DNA of 64,000 nucleotides from an uncultured Verrucomicrobiales bacterium (lineage in GTDB: Bacteria > Verrucomicrobiota > Verrucomicrobiia > Verrucomicrobiales > DEV007). The notes under the pieces were generated by a model. It saw only the letters and a list, made by a program, of their open reading frames with translations, was not told the origin of the DNA and ran no database searches. The DNA is taken from NCBI GenBank assembly GCA_937891465.1, contig CALAHF010000138.1:1-64000 (forward strand), in the 5' to 3' direction. Shown piece after piece: positions 1 through 8,704 of this stretch (position 1 is its first letter; every line of letters starts with the position of its first letter). The position numbers and the translations under genes are program-made.

Positions 1-4
1 ATAA

Positions 5-1141
5 TTACGAACGCTCTGCAATCGGAATGATCGGCTGATCTTCAGTTGGACCTGAGTAATAAGTCAGCGGACGATAGAGACGATTGTCATCAAGCTGTTC
101 AAGCACCTGGGCTGTCCAACCAGCCGCACGTGAAATCGCAAAAATCGGAGTGAACAGATCCGTTGGAATCCCCAGCGAATAATAAACCGTCGCAGAATAA
201 AAATCGACATTCGCATTCAAGCCCTTGCGCTCACGCATCAACTCCGCAATCCGTTCGGACATCCTCAGCCATTTTGATTCGCCGAGTTCTTCAGTCAGCT
301 TAATCGCCATCTTCTGAAGATGCGGCGCGCGTGGGTCGAGCACCTTGTAAACGCGGTGTCCGATTCCCATGATCTTCTTCTTTTTCTTCAGACAATCTTC
401 AACGTAAGCATCAACCTTATCTTCGCTGCCGATTTCATGAAGCATCTGAATCACACCTTCGTTAGCGCCACCGTGAAGCGGTCCCTTAAGCGTTCCGATT
501 GCAGAAGTGATCGCAGAGTAGATATCGGAAAGTGTCGCAATCGTAACCCGTGCGCTGAACGTCGAGGCATTCATGCTGTGATCCGCGTGAATGATATACG
601 CGACATCGAGCGTCCTCACTGCCTCGGGACCGGGTTCTTCTCCAGTAATTGAATACAAAAAGTGAGCTGCCTCGCCCAAATCGCTCCGAACTGGTAGCGC
701 TTCGAGTCCCTGACGGAATCGGTGGAAGTAAGCGACGATAAGAGGAATCTTCGCACAAATCGAAAGCGCACGGACTTCATTCAGAGCGCGATCCTGATAA
801 TTCCCTTTTGTGTCATAAAGGCCCAGCATACTCACTCCAGTCCGGACGACATCCATTGGAGACGCCTCCTTTGGCGCGCGCTTCAAAAACTCAATCACAC
901 CGTCCGGCAACTCACGCTGCGCGCGAAGGGCACCGGTCAATTCATCCAACTCAACCTGAGTTGGGAGTTTGCCACGGTGAAGAAGATGGAGCACTTCTTC
1001 GAAGGTAGTATGCTCAACCAAATCGGCGATGTTATAGCCCAGATAACGCAACACACCTTCTTCGCCCTTCACTTGAGAAAGTTTCGATTCATTGGCGATG
1101 ACTCCTGCGAGTCCTTTTGCGTATTCTGGTGCTTCCGACAT
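5..1141 (-). CDS. gltA: citrate synthase
   Basis: Condenses oxaloacetate and acetyl-CoA to citrate at the entry of the TCA cycle, in the cytoplasm. The 378-residue length is that of the shorter bacterial citrate/2-methylcitrate synthases. The catalytic triad is visible: His223 in GPLHGGANE, His262 in GIGHRVY and Asp313 in NVDFYS; HADHSMNAS (about 185-193) is the other family signature. The gene is complete, with its stop at the very left edge of the window. It is divergent from the SRP RNA gene, with about 180 bp between them. A 2-methylcitrate synthase role cannot be excluded from sequence alone, because the two activities share these motifs. Confidence 0.95.
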   Translation of the reverse strand: MSEAPEYAKGLAGVIANESKLSQVKGEEGVLRYLGYNIADLVEHTTFEEVLHLLHRGKLPTQVELDELTGALRAQRELPDGVIEFLKRAPKEASPMDVVRTGVSMLGLYDTKGNYQDRALNEVRALSICAKIPLIVAYFHRFRQGLEALPVRSDLGEAAHFLYSITGEEPGPEAVRTLDVAYIIHADHSMNASTFSARVTIATLSDIYSAITSAIGTLKGPLHGGANEGVIQMLHEIGSEDKVDAYVEDCLKKKKKIMGIGHRVYKVLDPRAPHLQKMAIKLTEELGESKWLRMSERIAELMRERKGLNANVDFYSATVYYSLGIPTDLFTPIFAISRAAGWTAQVLEQLDDNRLYRPLTYYSGPTEDQPIIPIAERS

Positions 1142-1308
1142 GGTATGGGTTGATTCGTAAAATTCCCTACGATTACTGGCTTTCAGAGGGGCGCTATTTT
1201 TAACGCAAAACCGACTGAAAGACCAATGAATTATTCGGACCGAAACGAGTAATCAGATCGATTTTGCCGAAAAGGGACTTTTTTTAAAGCAAACAAACTG
1301 AAACGTTT

Positions 1309-1314
1309 TATAGT
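1309..1314 (+). promoter_or_regulatory. probable -10 box of the SRP RNA gene
   Basis: TATAGT lies 4 bp before the predicted 5' end of the SRP RNA, a reasonable place for a sigma-70 -10 box. No convincing -35 box is visible at the usual spacing; the upstream stretch is A/T-rich. Confidence 0.4.
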
Positions 1315-1318
1315 TGTC

Positions 1319-1410
1319 GTCCAGAGGCTGCGGAATGGTGGCTTGCGAATTCCGCCAGGGCCGGAAGGCAGCAACGGTAGCCTGTTCATCATTGCCGCAG
1401 TCCTCTGGAC
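1319..1410 (+). ncRNA. ffs: signal recognition particle RNA, small bacterial (4.5S) type
   Basis: The RNA partner of Ffh in co-translational targeting of membrane and secreted proteins. The universally conserved domain IV hairpin is present: GCCAGGGCCGGAAGG followed by CAGCAACGGTAGC, carrying the GGAA tetraloop and the asymmetric AGCA-type bulge. The ends pair to close the rod (GTCCAGAGGCTGCGG against CCGCAGTCCTCTGGAC). A T6 run at 1411-1416 directly after the closing helix should terminate transcription. At about 92 nt it has no Alu domain, as in Gram-negative 4.5S RNA. The ORFs that cross it are not genes. Confidence 0.93.
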
Positions 1411-1546
1411 TTTTTTACGATTCGACAGAGTCCGATCGTTTCATAAAAATATCTCTGGCGCGGAAGCCATCCGAAGTGAATTTTCCCGTGTGTTCCAGAT
1501 CATCTTCAACGAAATCAGTGCGGCGGAAATTTCTCAACTTCCGACA

Positions 1547-1873
1547 ATGACCCAACTCGAAGTTCTTAATGAATTTCAAGTTTCACCGGCCGACCTCGAA
1601 AAACTCGACGGCGACGAAAACGAGGAAGCGCCCTTTGGAAAGATCGCACGCGACGGCGAGACGCTTTTTCGATTCCGCGCAAAAGATGTCCGCATCTACT
1701 TTGAAGTTTCCAATGACAACAAGGCCGTGATCGTCCACCGGGTATTGAACAAAAATACGTATCAGGATTTTCTCTACCGAACCAATCTCCCAGTCGGAGA
1801 AGATGAAGCTCTCAGTGAATCCAAACAATTTTGGGAATTGATCGAGGAAGGTGAGAATGCTCGTCGCGTCTAA
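1547..1873 (+). CDS. RelE/ParE-like small protein (orphan toxin-like)
   Basis: A 108-residue protein that resembles the RelE/ParE cytotoxic translational repressor fold. A basic central strand region (FRFRAKDVRIYFEV) is followed by a hydrophobic strand and an R-V-L-N-K-N-T-Y segment, as in RelE-like proteins where a compact basic beta-sheet binds ribosome or gyrase. The ATG at 1547 is chosen because upstream in-frame codons run into the SRP RNA. No Shine-Dalgarno is evident. No antitoxin gene is adjacent: upstream is the SRP RNA, and downstream, 5 bp away, an aminotransferase. It may therefore be a domesticated or housekeeping relative rather than half of a toxin-antitoxin pair. Family assignment is by resemblance only. 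Confidence 0.6.
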   Translation: MTQLEVLNEFQVSPADLEKLDGDENEEAPFGKIARDGETLFRFRAKDVRIYFEVSNDNKAVIVHRVLNKNTYQDFLYRTNLPVGEDEALSESKQFWELIEEGENARRV

Positions 1874-1878
1874 CAATC

Positions 1879-3060
1879 ATGGGCTTCCTTAAACGCACCC
1901 AAACTGACGAGCTTTTTCGTCGGGAACAATTTCCCTGTCTCCAAAACGATCGGATTTTTTTGGCACACGCTGCAGTTACCGCGGTTCCAAAACTGGTAAC
2001 CGACACGATGAACGAATTCAATCGCGCCGCCTCCACAGGCGAAGTCGATTACACGGATCTTCTCATCAACCAAATGGACGCAGCCCGCGAAACCTGCGCG
2101 AAGATCATCCACGCGAAGCCAAACGAAATTGCACTACTCGGTCCAACTTCACTCGGCCTCAGTTTGGTCGCCAATGGACTCAACTTCAAAGAAGGTGACG
2201 AAATCATCTGCTATCTCGATGATTATCCGGCCAACGTTTACCCGTGGAAAAATCTTGAGAAATTACACGGAACCAAAACGATTTTTCTAAAACCGGAGGA
2301 ACCCGGAACGATCACGCCTGAATTGGTTGAGGCAGCGCTGACTGAACGGACTCGCCTCGTGGCTCTCGCGTCTTGTCACTTCCTTACCGGCTACCGAATC
2401 GATTTCGACGCGATTGGTCAGCTCATCCACGAAAAATCTGAAGCACTCTTCTGCCTCGATGCCATTCAAACCGTGGGTGCTTTTCCGACCACGGTTGAAC
2501 ACGTTGATTTTCTATCCGCAGACTCCCACAAGTGGATGCTCGGCCCCATGACCGCCGGTATCTTCTATGTCGCTGAAGAACATTTCGATAAACTTCGTCC
2601 GTCACTCCTTGGAGCGTGGAATGTCCAATCCCCAAATTTCATCGCTCAGGACGCCGTCGATTTCGAATCCGGGTGCCGACGTTATGAACCCGGCGTCTTA
2701 AATGCTCAGGGAATCCTTGGAATGGATGCTGCTATAAGACTTCTCGACCAGGAAATCGGCATCGACGTTGTTTCCAAACGCCTACTCGAAGTTAAAACTC
2801 ATTTCGTAAACGAGCTGACGGAACGCGGATTTGAAATCGCAAACGTCACCGACGGCCCCAATGCATCGGCGATCACCGCATTCACCAGTTCAGACCCTTT
2901 AAAATTGACCGAACTCTATCAAAACCTCCTGAATCGTGATGTGGTTGCCAGTTTTAGGCATGACCGCGAGAATATACCATTTGTTCGATTCAGCCCCCAT
3001 TTTTACAATCACGAAGAAGATGCCGCACGAGTCTTTGAGATCATTGATTCGATTGCTTGA
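1879..3060 (+). CDS. class V aminotransferase-fold PLP enzyme
   Basis: A 393-residue PLP-dependent protein of the aminotransferase class V / cysteine-desulfurase-like group. The Schiff-base lysine is Lys218 in DSHKWMLGP. Asp194 (FCLDAIQ) would pair with the pyridine nitrogen, and the phosphate-binding segment is near residues 88-94 (GPTSLGL). The sequence lacks the mobile catalytic-cysteine loop typical of IscS/SufS, so it may be a kynureninase-like or isopenicillin-N-epimerase-like enzyme; the substrate cannot be read from sequence. It starts 5 bp after the RelE-like gene, suggesting co-transcription, and is followed by accB after about 90 bp. Confidence 0.85.
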   Translation: MGFLKRTQTDELFRREQFPCLQNDRIFLAHAAVTAVPKLVTDTMNEFNRAASTGEVDYTDLLINQMDAARETCAKIIHAKPNEIALLGPTSLGLSLVANGLNFKEGDEIICYLDDYPANVYPWKNLEKLHGTKTIFLKPEEPGTITPELVEAALTERTRLVALASCHFLTGYRIDFDAIGQLIHEKSEALFCLDAIQTVGAFPTTVEHVDFLSADSHKWMLGPMTAGIFYVAEEHFDKLRPSLLGAWNVQSPNFIAQDAVDFESGCRRYEPGVLNAQGILGMDAAIRLLDQEIGIDVVSKRLLEVKTHFVNELTERGFEIANVTDGPNASAITAFTSSDPLKLTELYQNLLNRDVVASFRHDRENIPFVRFSPHFYNHEEDAARVFEIIDSIA

Positions 3061-3152
3061 CGCAAACCGTTTTAGCGGCTTGAATCGAACGGCTTCTTTT
3101 TGGATGGAAAGCCTCTGTTTTTTCACCGAACATCGCCAACAATCATCGCATT

Positions 3153-3620
3153 ATGAATCTAGACGAAATCAAAAAAATCGTCGAGCTCATGGACGAACAT
3201 GGGCTCTCTCAGTTTAAACTTGAGCAAGACGACACAAAGCTCGAACTAAAGAAAGGTGGCTACGAAGTCGCCGCTCAAGCAGTTCCCCAATTTGCACAGT
3301 ATGCTCAAGCACCAGGACAAGGGGCTCAGGCACCAGCGGCCGCTCCTGTTGATGTGGATCCCGACGCACTTCCTGCTGGAGAGCAGGAAATCACGTCACC
3401 AATGGTTGGCACTTTCTACCTCGCTCCGAATCCTGAGTCTCCTGACTTCGTTCAAATAGGCAGCTCGGTTTCGGCAGAATCACCCGTTTGTATTATTGAG
3501 GCGATGAAGGTGATGAACGAAATTCAGGCCGAAATCGGTGGCGAAATCACCAAGATTCTTGTCGAAAACGGAACTGCGGTTCAATACGGTGAACCATTGT
3601 TCCGCGTGAAAACCGCGTAA
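3153..3620 (+). CDS. accB: biotin carboxyl carrier protein of acetyl-CoA carboxylase
   Basis: Carries the biotin cofactor between biotin carboxylase and carboxyltransferase in the first committed step of fatty acid synthesis. At 155 residues it is the usual AccB size. It has an N-terminal helical region (1-40), a flexible Ala/Pro/Gln-rich linker (about 41-75) and a C-terminal biotinyl domain (about 78-155). The biotinylated residue is Lys119 in the EAMKVMNE motif. It lies 45 bp upstream of accC, the classical accBC pairing. bioB, which makes its cofactor, is also in this window at 57.3-58.3 kb. Confidence 0.96.
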   Translation: MNLDEIKKIVELMDEHGLSQFKLEQDDTKLELKKGGYEVAAQAVPQFAQYAQAPGQGAQAPAAAPVDVDPDALPAGEQEITSPMVGTFYLAPNPESPDFVQIGSSVSAESPVCIIEAMKVMNEIQAEIGGEITKILVENGTAVQYGEPLFRVKTA

Positions 3621-3665
3621 TTGTCCGCCTCTTCATTTCTCCTGCCTAAACCCGCGAACCACACC

Positions 3666-5063
3666 ATGGCTCTCAAAATTCGCAATATTCTTGTCGCTAA
3701 CCGTGGCGAAATCGCTCTGCGCGTCATTCGTGCAGCCAAAGAGCTGGGAATTCGCACCACCGCTGTTTATTCAGAGGCAGATGTTGATTCCATGCACGTT
3801 CAGCTCGCGGACGACGCGATCTGCATCGGCCCCGGACCGAGCACTCAAAGCTATCTGAAAATGGATTCCATCATGGCCGCGGCAGAAATTGCCAATGTCG
3901 ATGCAATTCACCCCGGTTACGGTTTCCTTTCTGAAAATCCGCGCTTCGCTGAGATCTGCGAAAGCTGCAATGTGAAATTCATCGGACCCTCCGCCGAAAT
4001 TATTCGGATGATGGGTGATAAAAACCAGGCCCGCGCCACTGCGCTTGCGCATGGGATTCCCGTTACTCCCGGGAGTGATGGAATCGTTGAGACAGAAGCA
4101 GAGGCTTTTAAAGTCGCCGAAGAAGTCGGATATCCCGTCATGATCAAGGCAAGTGCCGGCGGCGGTGGTCGTGGAATGCGGCCCGCTCTTAATAAAGCAA
4201 CCCTTGGCTCAGCTTTTAACGCGGCCCGGAATGAAGCGATGGCTTGTTTTGGGTCTGACGAAGTCTATATCGAAAAACTGGTGGAAAATCCTCACCACAT
4301 CGAATTTCAGATCGTGGCCGATTCACACGGCAATGCGATCGAACTTGGGGAACGGGACTGCTCAATGCAGCGCCGAAACCAGAAGATCATCGAAGAAACG
4401 CCTTCTCCGCTTTTGACGCCGGAGCTTCGTGAGCGGATGGCAAAAGCCTCTGTCGATCTGATCAAAGCGATCGGATACGAGAACTGTGGAACGATCGAGT
4501 ATCTTGTCGACGACGAGGAGAATTTCTATTTCATGGAGATGAATACTCGGATTCAGGTCGAGCACCCCGTTACTGAAGAAGTTCGTGGCTGCGATTTGAT
4601 CAAAGAGCAAATTCGAGTCGCTGCCGGAGAGCCACTTTCGGAGCATGTTCTCAATAGTGTTCCACGTGGCCACTCCATTGAGTGCCGAATCAATGCGGAA
4701 GATCCTTATCGTAATTTCGCTCCGAGTCCGGGTAAAATCGATCTCTATTACGCGCCAGGTGGACGAGGTGTCCGCGTTGATACCCACGTTTATTCGGGAT
4801 ACGAGGTGCCACCGCACTACGATTCTATGATTGCCAAGCTGATTGTTTACGGAGCCCGTCGCGATATCGCGATTGCCCGCATGAAGCGTGCCTTGAATGA
4901 ATTTTTGATCGAAGGAATCAAAACGACGATTCCTTTTCAGTTGGAAGTCATCGATCACGCCGCATTTAAGAATGGCAACTACAGCATTCGCTGGGTCGAA
5001 GACTATCTCGCTTCCAAAACTGGAAAGCCTGAGGCTTCCAAAATGGAATCGCCCGAGGAATAA
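3666..5063 (+). CDS. accC: biotin carboxylase subunit of acetyl-CoA carboxylase
   Basis: Uses ATP and bicarbonate to carboxylate biotin on AccB. The 465-residue length fits the family (about 450). The start is set at the ATG giving [17 protein letters not shown], the standard AccC N-terminus; an upstream in-frame TTG directly after the accB stop would add 15 atypical residues. The ATP-grasp glycine loop [12 protein letters not shown] is at about 161-172, and the conserved [13 protein letters not shown] segment is in the catalytic core. Operon with accB. A 43-bp hairpin repeat begins 8 bp after its stop codon. Confidence 0.96.
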   Translation: MALKIRNILVANRGEIALRVIRAAKELGIRTTAVYSEADVDSMHVQLADDAICIGPGPSTQSYLKMDSIMAAAEIANVDAIHPGYGFLSENPRFAEICESCNVKFIGPSAEIIRMMGDKNQARATALAHGIPVTPGSDGIVETEAEAFKVAEEVGYPVMIKASAGGGGRGMRPALNKATLGSAFNAARNEAMACFGSDEVYIEKLVENPHHIEFQIVADSHGNAIELGERDCSMQRRNQKIIEETPSPLLTPELRERMAKASVDLIKAIGYENCGTIEYLVDDEENFYFMEMNTRIQVEHPVTEEVRGCDLIKEQIRVAAGEPLSEHVLNSVPRGHSIECRINAEDPYRNFAPSPGKIDLYYAPGGRGVRVDTHVYSGYEVPPHYDSMIAKLIVYGARRDIAIARMKRALNEFLIEGIKTTIPFQLEVIDHAAFKNGNYSIRWVEDYLASKTGKPEASKMESPEE

Positions 5064-5071
5064 ACATTCCA

Positions 5072-5114
5072 CGATCCAATAGGGTTGATTCATCGAACAT
5101 ACCCTATTGGTTCG
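5072..5114 (+). repeat. 43-bp two-unit hairpin repeat, copy 1 (inverted-core form)
   Basis: Intergenic between accC and manA, ending 12 bp before the manA ATG. First unit: flank CGATCCA, core ATAGGGT, flank TGATTC. After an AT linker comes the second unit: flank CGAACAT, core ACCCTAT, flank TGGTTCG. The two halves pair over 14 bp with one mismatch around a 15-nt loop. Orientation (loop read as TTCATCGAAC) matches manA. See findings for the family. Confidence 0.9.
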
Positions 5115-5126
5115 AAAAACTGCCCC

Positions 5127-6059
5127 ATGATTCGTTTTCAGCCAATCTATCAAATGCGAGTTTGGGGTGGTCGAGAGTTGGAAACCTCGTTTGAACGCAA
5201 GCTTCCAAATCAGGAAGAACCCTTTGGGGAGTCGTGGGAGATTTCCGCTCGCAGCGAAGCTGATTCCATCGTAATCAGCGAAGGCACGTGGCACGGAAGG
5301 ACTCTCACCGATTTGTGGAACGATTCGTCCAGCCGATCGGAAATTTTCGGCGCGAACGCCCCACAAGGAGATCGCTTCCCCCTTTTATGCAAAATCCTTG
5401 ATGCGAGGAACCGCCTTTCCATTCAAGTTCATCCGCCGGCAAAAATTGCGGCCGAAATGGGAGGCGAACCCAAGTCTGAAACGTGGTTTATCGCCAAAGC
5501 CGACCCTGGAGCCGAAATTTACGTTGGCGTGAAAAGCGGCGTTACCCGTTCAAATTTCGAAGCCGCTCTAAAAGACGGCACCGTTGATGATTGTGTGCAT
5601 CGCATTCCCGTTTCAGCGGGAGAACATATTTTTATTCCAAGCGGGCGACTCCATGCGATTGGTGCCGGTTTAGTGATTTACGAAATCCAGCAAAACTCCG
5701 ACACGACCTACCGGGTCTTTGATTGGAATCGCGTTGGCATGAATGGAAAGCCTCGCGATCTTCATATCGAAGAATCCCTTCGCTGCATCGATTTTGAGGA
5801 TGTCGAACCCTCGATGGATTCAGCCGTCGGCACTCTGATTTGTAAATGCGACTATTTCCGGATGGAGCAGCATTCCATAAAAAATCTCGAAGAGTTCAAC
5901 GCCGCAATCAGCAATCGATTTGCGATTATCACCGTTGTTTCCGGCGCCATTGGCGATTGCACAAAAGGTGACTTTTTCATCGCGCCTGCAGGAAGTCCGC
6001 TCAGCGAAATCTCCGCGGACGCCAAAATTCTTTTGACCACCTGGCCAGCCGTTGCTTAA
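5127..6059 (+). CDS. manA: class I mannose-6-phosphate isomerase
   Basis: Interconverts mannose-6-phosphate and fructose-6-phosphate, feeding GDP-mannose and glycan synthesis; zinc-dependent cupin. About 310 residues, like the short bacterial ManA (Bacillus type). Zinc ligands are recognisable: Gln and His in SIQVHPP, Glu in KSETWF, and His in IPSGRLHAIGAG. The ATG at 5127 is preferred; a longer reading would start inside the hairpin repeat (TTG at 5085). It is convergent with rfbB, and the two stop codons share the palindrome TTAA at 6056-6059. Confidence 0.93.
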   Translation: MIRFQPIYQMRVWGGRELETSFERKLPNQEEPFGESWEISARSEADSIVISEGTWHGRTLTDLWNDSSSRSEIFGANAPQGDRFPLLCKILDARNRLSIQVHPPAKIAAEMGGEPKSETWFIAKADPGAEIYVGVKSGVTRSNFEAALKDGTVDDCVHRIPVSAGEHIFIPSGRLHAIGAGLVIYEIQQNSDTTYRVFDWNRVGMNGKPRDLHIEESLRCIDFEDVEPSMDSAVGTLICKCDYFRMEQHSIKNLEEFNAAISNRFAIITVVSGAIGDCTKGDFFIAPAGSPLSEISADAKILLTTWPAVA

Positions 6060-7144
6060 GCGCTGCCGAGACGCTCGCCTTGGTAAGTTCCCGCTTCGAT
6101 AGACTGGGTCCACGCATCATTCGCGAAATACCATTCGATGGTGCGGCGAAGTCCGCTTTCAAAATTCTCCTGCGGTTCCCATCCCAATTCGCTTTCAATT
6201 TTCGAGCAGTCAATCGCATAACGCTTGTCATGGCCGGGACGATCCGTCACATATGTAATCAGTTCATCCGCTGTCCGCGTTTCCCCGTCGGGTAGCAGAT
6301 CATTCACGATTTCAATGATCGCTTTGACCACGTCGATGTTTTTCATCTCACACTTTCCGCCAATATTGTAGACCTCGCCGAGACGTCCTTTCACCAACGA
6401 AACAGTCAACCCGCGACAATGGTCTTCGACAAACAACCAGTCGCGAACATTGGAGCCATCGCCATAAACCGGAAGCTTCTCTCCCCGACGCGCCTTCGCA
6501 ATGATCAGAGGAATGAGTTTTTCAGGAAACTGGAAGGGGCCGTAGTTGTTGGAGCAATTTGTGGTCACCACCGGCATCCCGAACGTGTGAAAATAAGAGC
6601 GAACCAAGTGATCACTTCCCGCCTTTGACGCAGAGTAGGGGCTGTTTGGGGCATACGGCGTCGTCTCCGAGAACGCTGGATCATCTGTTTCCAGAGATCC
6701 GTAAACCTCATCGGTCGAAATGTGGAGAAAACGGTATTCATCTTCCGATTTCCCATCTGCCTTCAATTTTTCGAAATGATTCCGTGCCGCATGAAGCATC
6801 TGGAATGTCCCTACAAAATTAGTCATGATAAATTCTTCCGGCGCGTCAATTGAGCGATCGACATGGGACTCAGCAGCAAGATGCATCACGTGTGAAATAT
6901 CATGATCTGCAAAAATTTCGGCGAGCGCCACAGCATCGCAAATATCAGCTTGAACAAAGGTGTGACGGGCATCTGCCTCAAGTGACGTCAGATTCTCTGG
7001 ATTTCCCGCATAGGTCAGCTTGTCGAGATTTACTACCTTTTCGATCTCGATTCCGAGCTCTGATTCCGCTTTTCCAAGCAAGTAATGAACGAGGTTTGAA
7101 CCAATGAAGCCAGCTCCGCCAGTAACTAAAATACGCATTCCCAT
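6056..7144 (-). CDS. rfbB: dTDP-glucose 4,6-dehydratase
   Basis: Converts dTDP-glucose to dTDP-4-keto-6-deoxyglucose, second step of dTDP-rhamnose (and other deoxysugar) synthesis. A 362-residue extended short-chain dehydrogenase: the NAD-binding Rossmann loop GGAGFIGSN is near the N-terminus, the catalytic STDEVYG has the Asp-Glu pair specific to the 4,6-dehydratases, and YSASKAGSD is the Tyr-xxx-Lys motif. The start could equally be the third codon (MRILVTGG). The other rml genes are not adjacent. It is tail-to-tail with manA. Confidence 0.94.
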   Translation of the reverse strand: MGMRILVTGGAGFIGSNLVHYLLGKAESELGIEIEKVVNLDKLTYAGNPENLTSLEADARHTFVQADICDAVALAEIFADHDISHVMHLAAESHVDRSIDAPEEFIMTNFVGTFQMLHAARNHFEKLKADGKSEDEYRFLHISTDEVYGSLETDDPAFSETTPYAPNSPYSASKAGSDHLVRSYFHTFGMPVVTTNCSNNYGPFQFPEKLIPLIIAKARRGEKLPVYGDGSNVRDWLFVEDHCRGLTVSLVKGRLGEVYNIGGKCEMKNIDVVKAIIEIVNDLLPDGETRTADELITYVTDRPGHDKRYAIDCSKIESELGWEPQENFESGLRRTIEWYFANDAWTQSIEAGTYQGERLGSA

Positions 7145-7236
7145 AATCTGTCTGTGTTTGTGAAAAGCAGAACTCTAGCGTTTCAACCGCGTCGCTCAAC
7201 CTGGAGTTTGGCGGAAGATCCGCGCCAGTTGCGAAT

Positions 7237-7626
7237 TCAGTTCAAGCCGCTCAAAAGCTCTTCTGCCGTGCGACTCCAATAGGGAATGGACGCCTCCAAC
7301 AATTCCGGTGCCTGTAGAAGCGTTTCCCGATCTTTTCGATCTATTTCACTGAACAAAAGCGTGATCTCTTGGACCAGCTGCCCACTCCGGGTAACGCGTG
7401 GTTTCGATCCCACAAGGATCGCTTCTACACTGATAAATCTGGATTTTTCAGACCTTGAATCAACGTTCACATGAAATCCCAATGCCATGGTGGTACCAAT
7501 ATCAAAATTTCGTTCGGATTCTAAAACGATTCCATGTTCGTTTACCCTAACTAACTGAAAAGGAGGTCGTGACGCGTTTCGTGGAGAAAACTCAGAAGAG
7601 GGGAGGTAAGAGTCCAAAGGCTGCAT
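7237..7626 (-). CDS. PilZ-like domain protein, function unknown
   Basis: A 129-residue soluble protein with a predicted all-beta layout (alternating strands about 20-110) like that of divergent PilZ domains. I see no clear RxxxR plus D/NxSxxG c-di-GMP motif, so ligand binding is doubtful. The ATG at 7626 is chosen; a GTG at 7671 would add 15 residues. It is divergent from metF across a 160-bp spacer that contains a perfect inverted repeat. Confidence 0.5.
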   Translation of the reverse strand: MQPLDSYLPSSEFSPRNASRPPFQLVRVNEHGIVLESERNFDIGTTMALGFHVNVDSRSEKSRFISVEAILVGSKPRVTRSGQLVQEITLLFSEIDRKDRETLLQAPELLEASIPYWSRTAEELLSGLN

Positions 7627-7677
7627 CAGGGTAAAAATACTGCCAGAATTTAGACCTGTCAAATGTACCACCTAAAC

Positions 7678-7724
7678 TTTGGAGTTTTCTCAGAATCGAA
7701 AATATACAACTTTTGAACTCCAAA
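7678..7724. promoter_or_regulatory. 9-bp inverted repeat in the divergent pilZ-like/metF spacer
   Basis: TTTGGAGTT at 7678-7686 and AACTCCAAA at 7716-7724 are perfect reverse complements separated by 29 nt. The position between two divergent genes would suit an operator. There is no T-run for a terminator, and no SAM-riboswitch pattern is recognisable before metF. Confidence 0.3.
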
Positions 7725-7786
7725 ATTAGTCCTGCTTTCCCTTGTCTTCAGGCGTTCCAACGTGTTTTGTTGCAATCCAAATTGCC

Positions 7787-8704
7787 ATGCACGCCCAGGA
7801 CATTTTTTCCAAATACCAAACGACTTTTTCGTTCGAGTTCTTCCCCGCAAAAACCGAAGCAAGCGCCGCAGCTCTGTATTCTACGATTGCAGAACTCGAA
7901 CCCTACAAACCGTCCTTCGTCAGCGTGACTTATGGAGCGGGAGGATCAACCCGGGATCTGACTAATGATTTGGTAGTGAAGTTAAAGGAAACCACCTCGC
8001 TCGATCCAAGTCCTCATCTCACCTGCGTTTGTCATCAGGAGGATGAAATCCACTCGATCATTGAGCGCTATGCCGCCTCAGGAGTCAGCAATATTCTTGC
8101 CCTCGGCGGTGATCCTCCACACAACCTCGCAGATTACGATCGCTCTCAAGATGCGTTTCAACACGCTGCCGGGCTGGTTAAATTCATCAAAAAATTTAAC
8201 GAAACCGGTGCTCATCCAGACCCACGTGGTTTTGGCATTGGAGTTGCCGCATTTCCTGAAGGGCACCCGACGACCCCGAATCGTTTGAAGGAAATGGACT
8301 ATTTGAAAGCAAAAGTCGATGCCGGGGCGGACTACATCGTCACCCAACTGTTTTTCGACAATCACGATTTCCACGATTTCCGGGATCGTTGCCGACTCGC
8401 CGGAATCGACATTCCGATCATCGCCGGAATCATGCCTATCGTGACCAAAAAAGGGATGGACCGCATGGCTGACCTCGCTGCCGGCGCTCACTTCCCGGCC
8501 AAACTGCTCCGCTCACTGGACCGAGCAGGAGACGAATCCGAGCGCGTCGAGCGAGTTGGAATCGATCACGCAACCGAGCAGTGCCTCGACCTACTCGAAA
8601 ACAAAGTCGATGGCATTCATTTTTACACACTGAATAAATCCCGGGCAACGCGGGAGATTTACGCCAACCTCGGCATGGAAAACACTGAGGCGAATCTGAA
8701 ATGA
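7787..8704 (+). CDS. metF: 5,10-methylenetetrahydrofolate reductase
   Basis: Flavoprotein that reduces 5,10-methylene-THF to 5-methyl-THF for methionine synthesis. 305 residues from the ATG giving MHAQDIFSKYQTTFSFEFFPAK, where FSFEFFPAK is the typical MetF N-terminal strand with the catalytic Glu. The motifs VTYGAGGS, ALGGDPP and QLFFDN follow in family order. The upstream in-frame TTG/GTG readings add 15 atypical residues. Its stop overlaps the start of the downstream PpiC-type gene by 4 bp (ATGA), so the two are translationally coupled. Confidence 0.95.
   Translation: MHAQDIFSKYQTTFSFEFFPAKTEASAAALYSTIAELEPYKPSFVSVTYGAGGSTRDLTNDLVVKLKETTSLDPSPHLTCVCHQEDEIHSIIERYAASGVSNILALGGDPPHNLADYDRSQDAFQHAAGLVKFIKKFNETGAHPDPRGFGIGVAAFPEGHPTTPNRLKEMDYLKAKVDAGADYIVTQLFFDNHDFHDFRDRCRLAGIDIPIIAGIMPIVTKKGMDRMADLAAGAHFPAKLLRSLDRAGDESERVERVGIDHATEQCLDLLENKVDGIHFYTLNKSRATREIYANLGMENTEANLK

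Noticed and set aside
1141-1157. GGGTTGATTCG beside the gltA start looks like half a repeat unit
   Set aside because: Only the right flank matches; the core is TATGGGT and the left flank overlaps the gltA start codon. Not enough to call a copy.
4362-5366. Long reverse-strand open frame (334 codons) across accC and manA
   Set aside because: It is antisense to two well-supported genes, has no family motif, and its sequence crosses the hairpin repeat; a shadow frame.
7627-7786. Possible SAM riboswitch or Met-box leader before metF
   Set aside because: None of the conserved SAM-riboswitch core or Met-box repeats can be made out; only a 9-bp inverted repeat is present.
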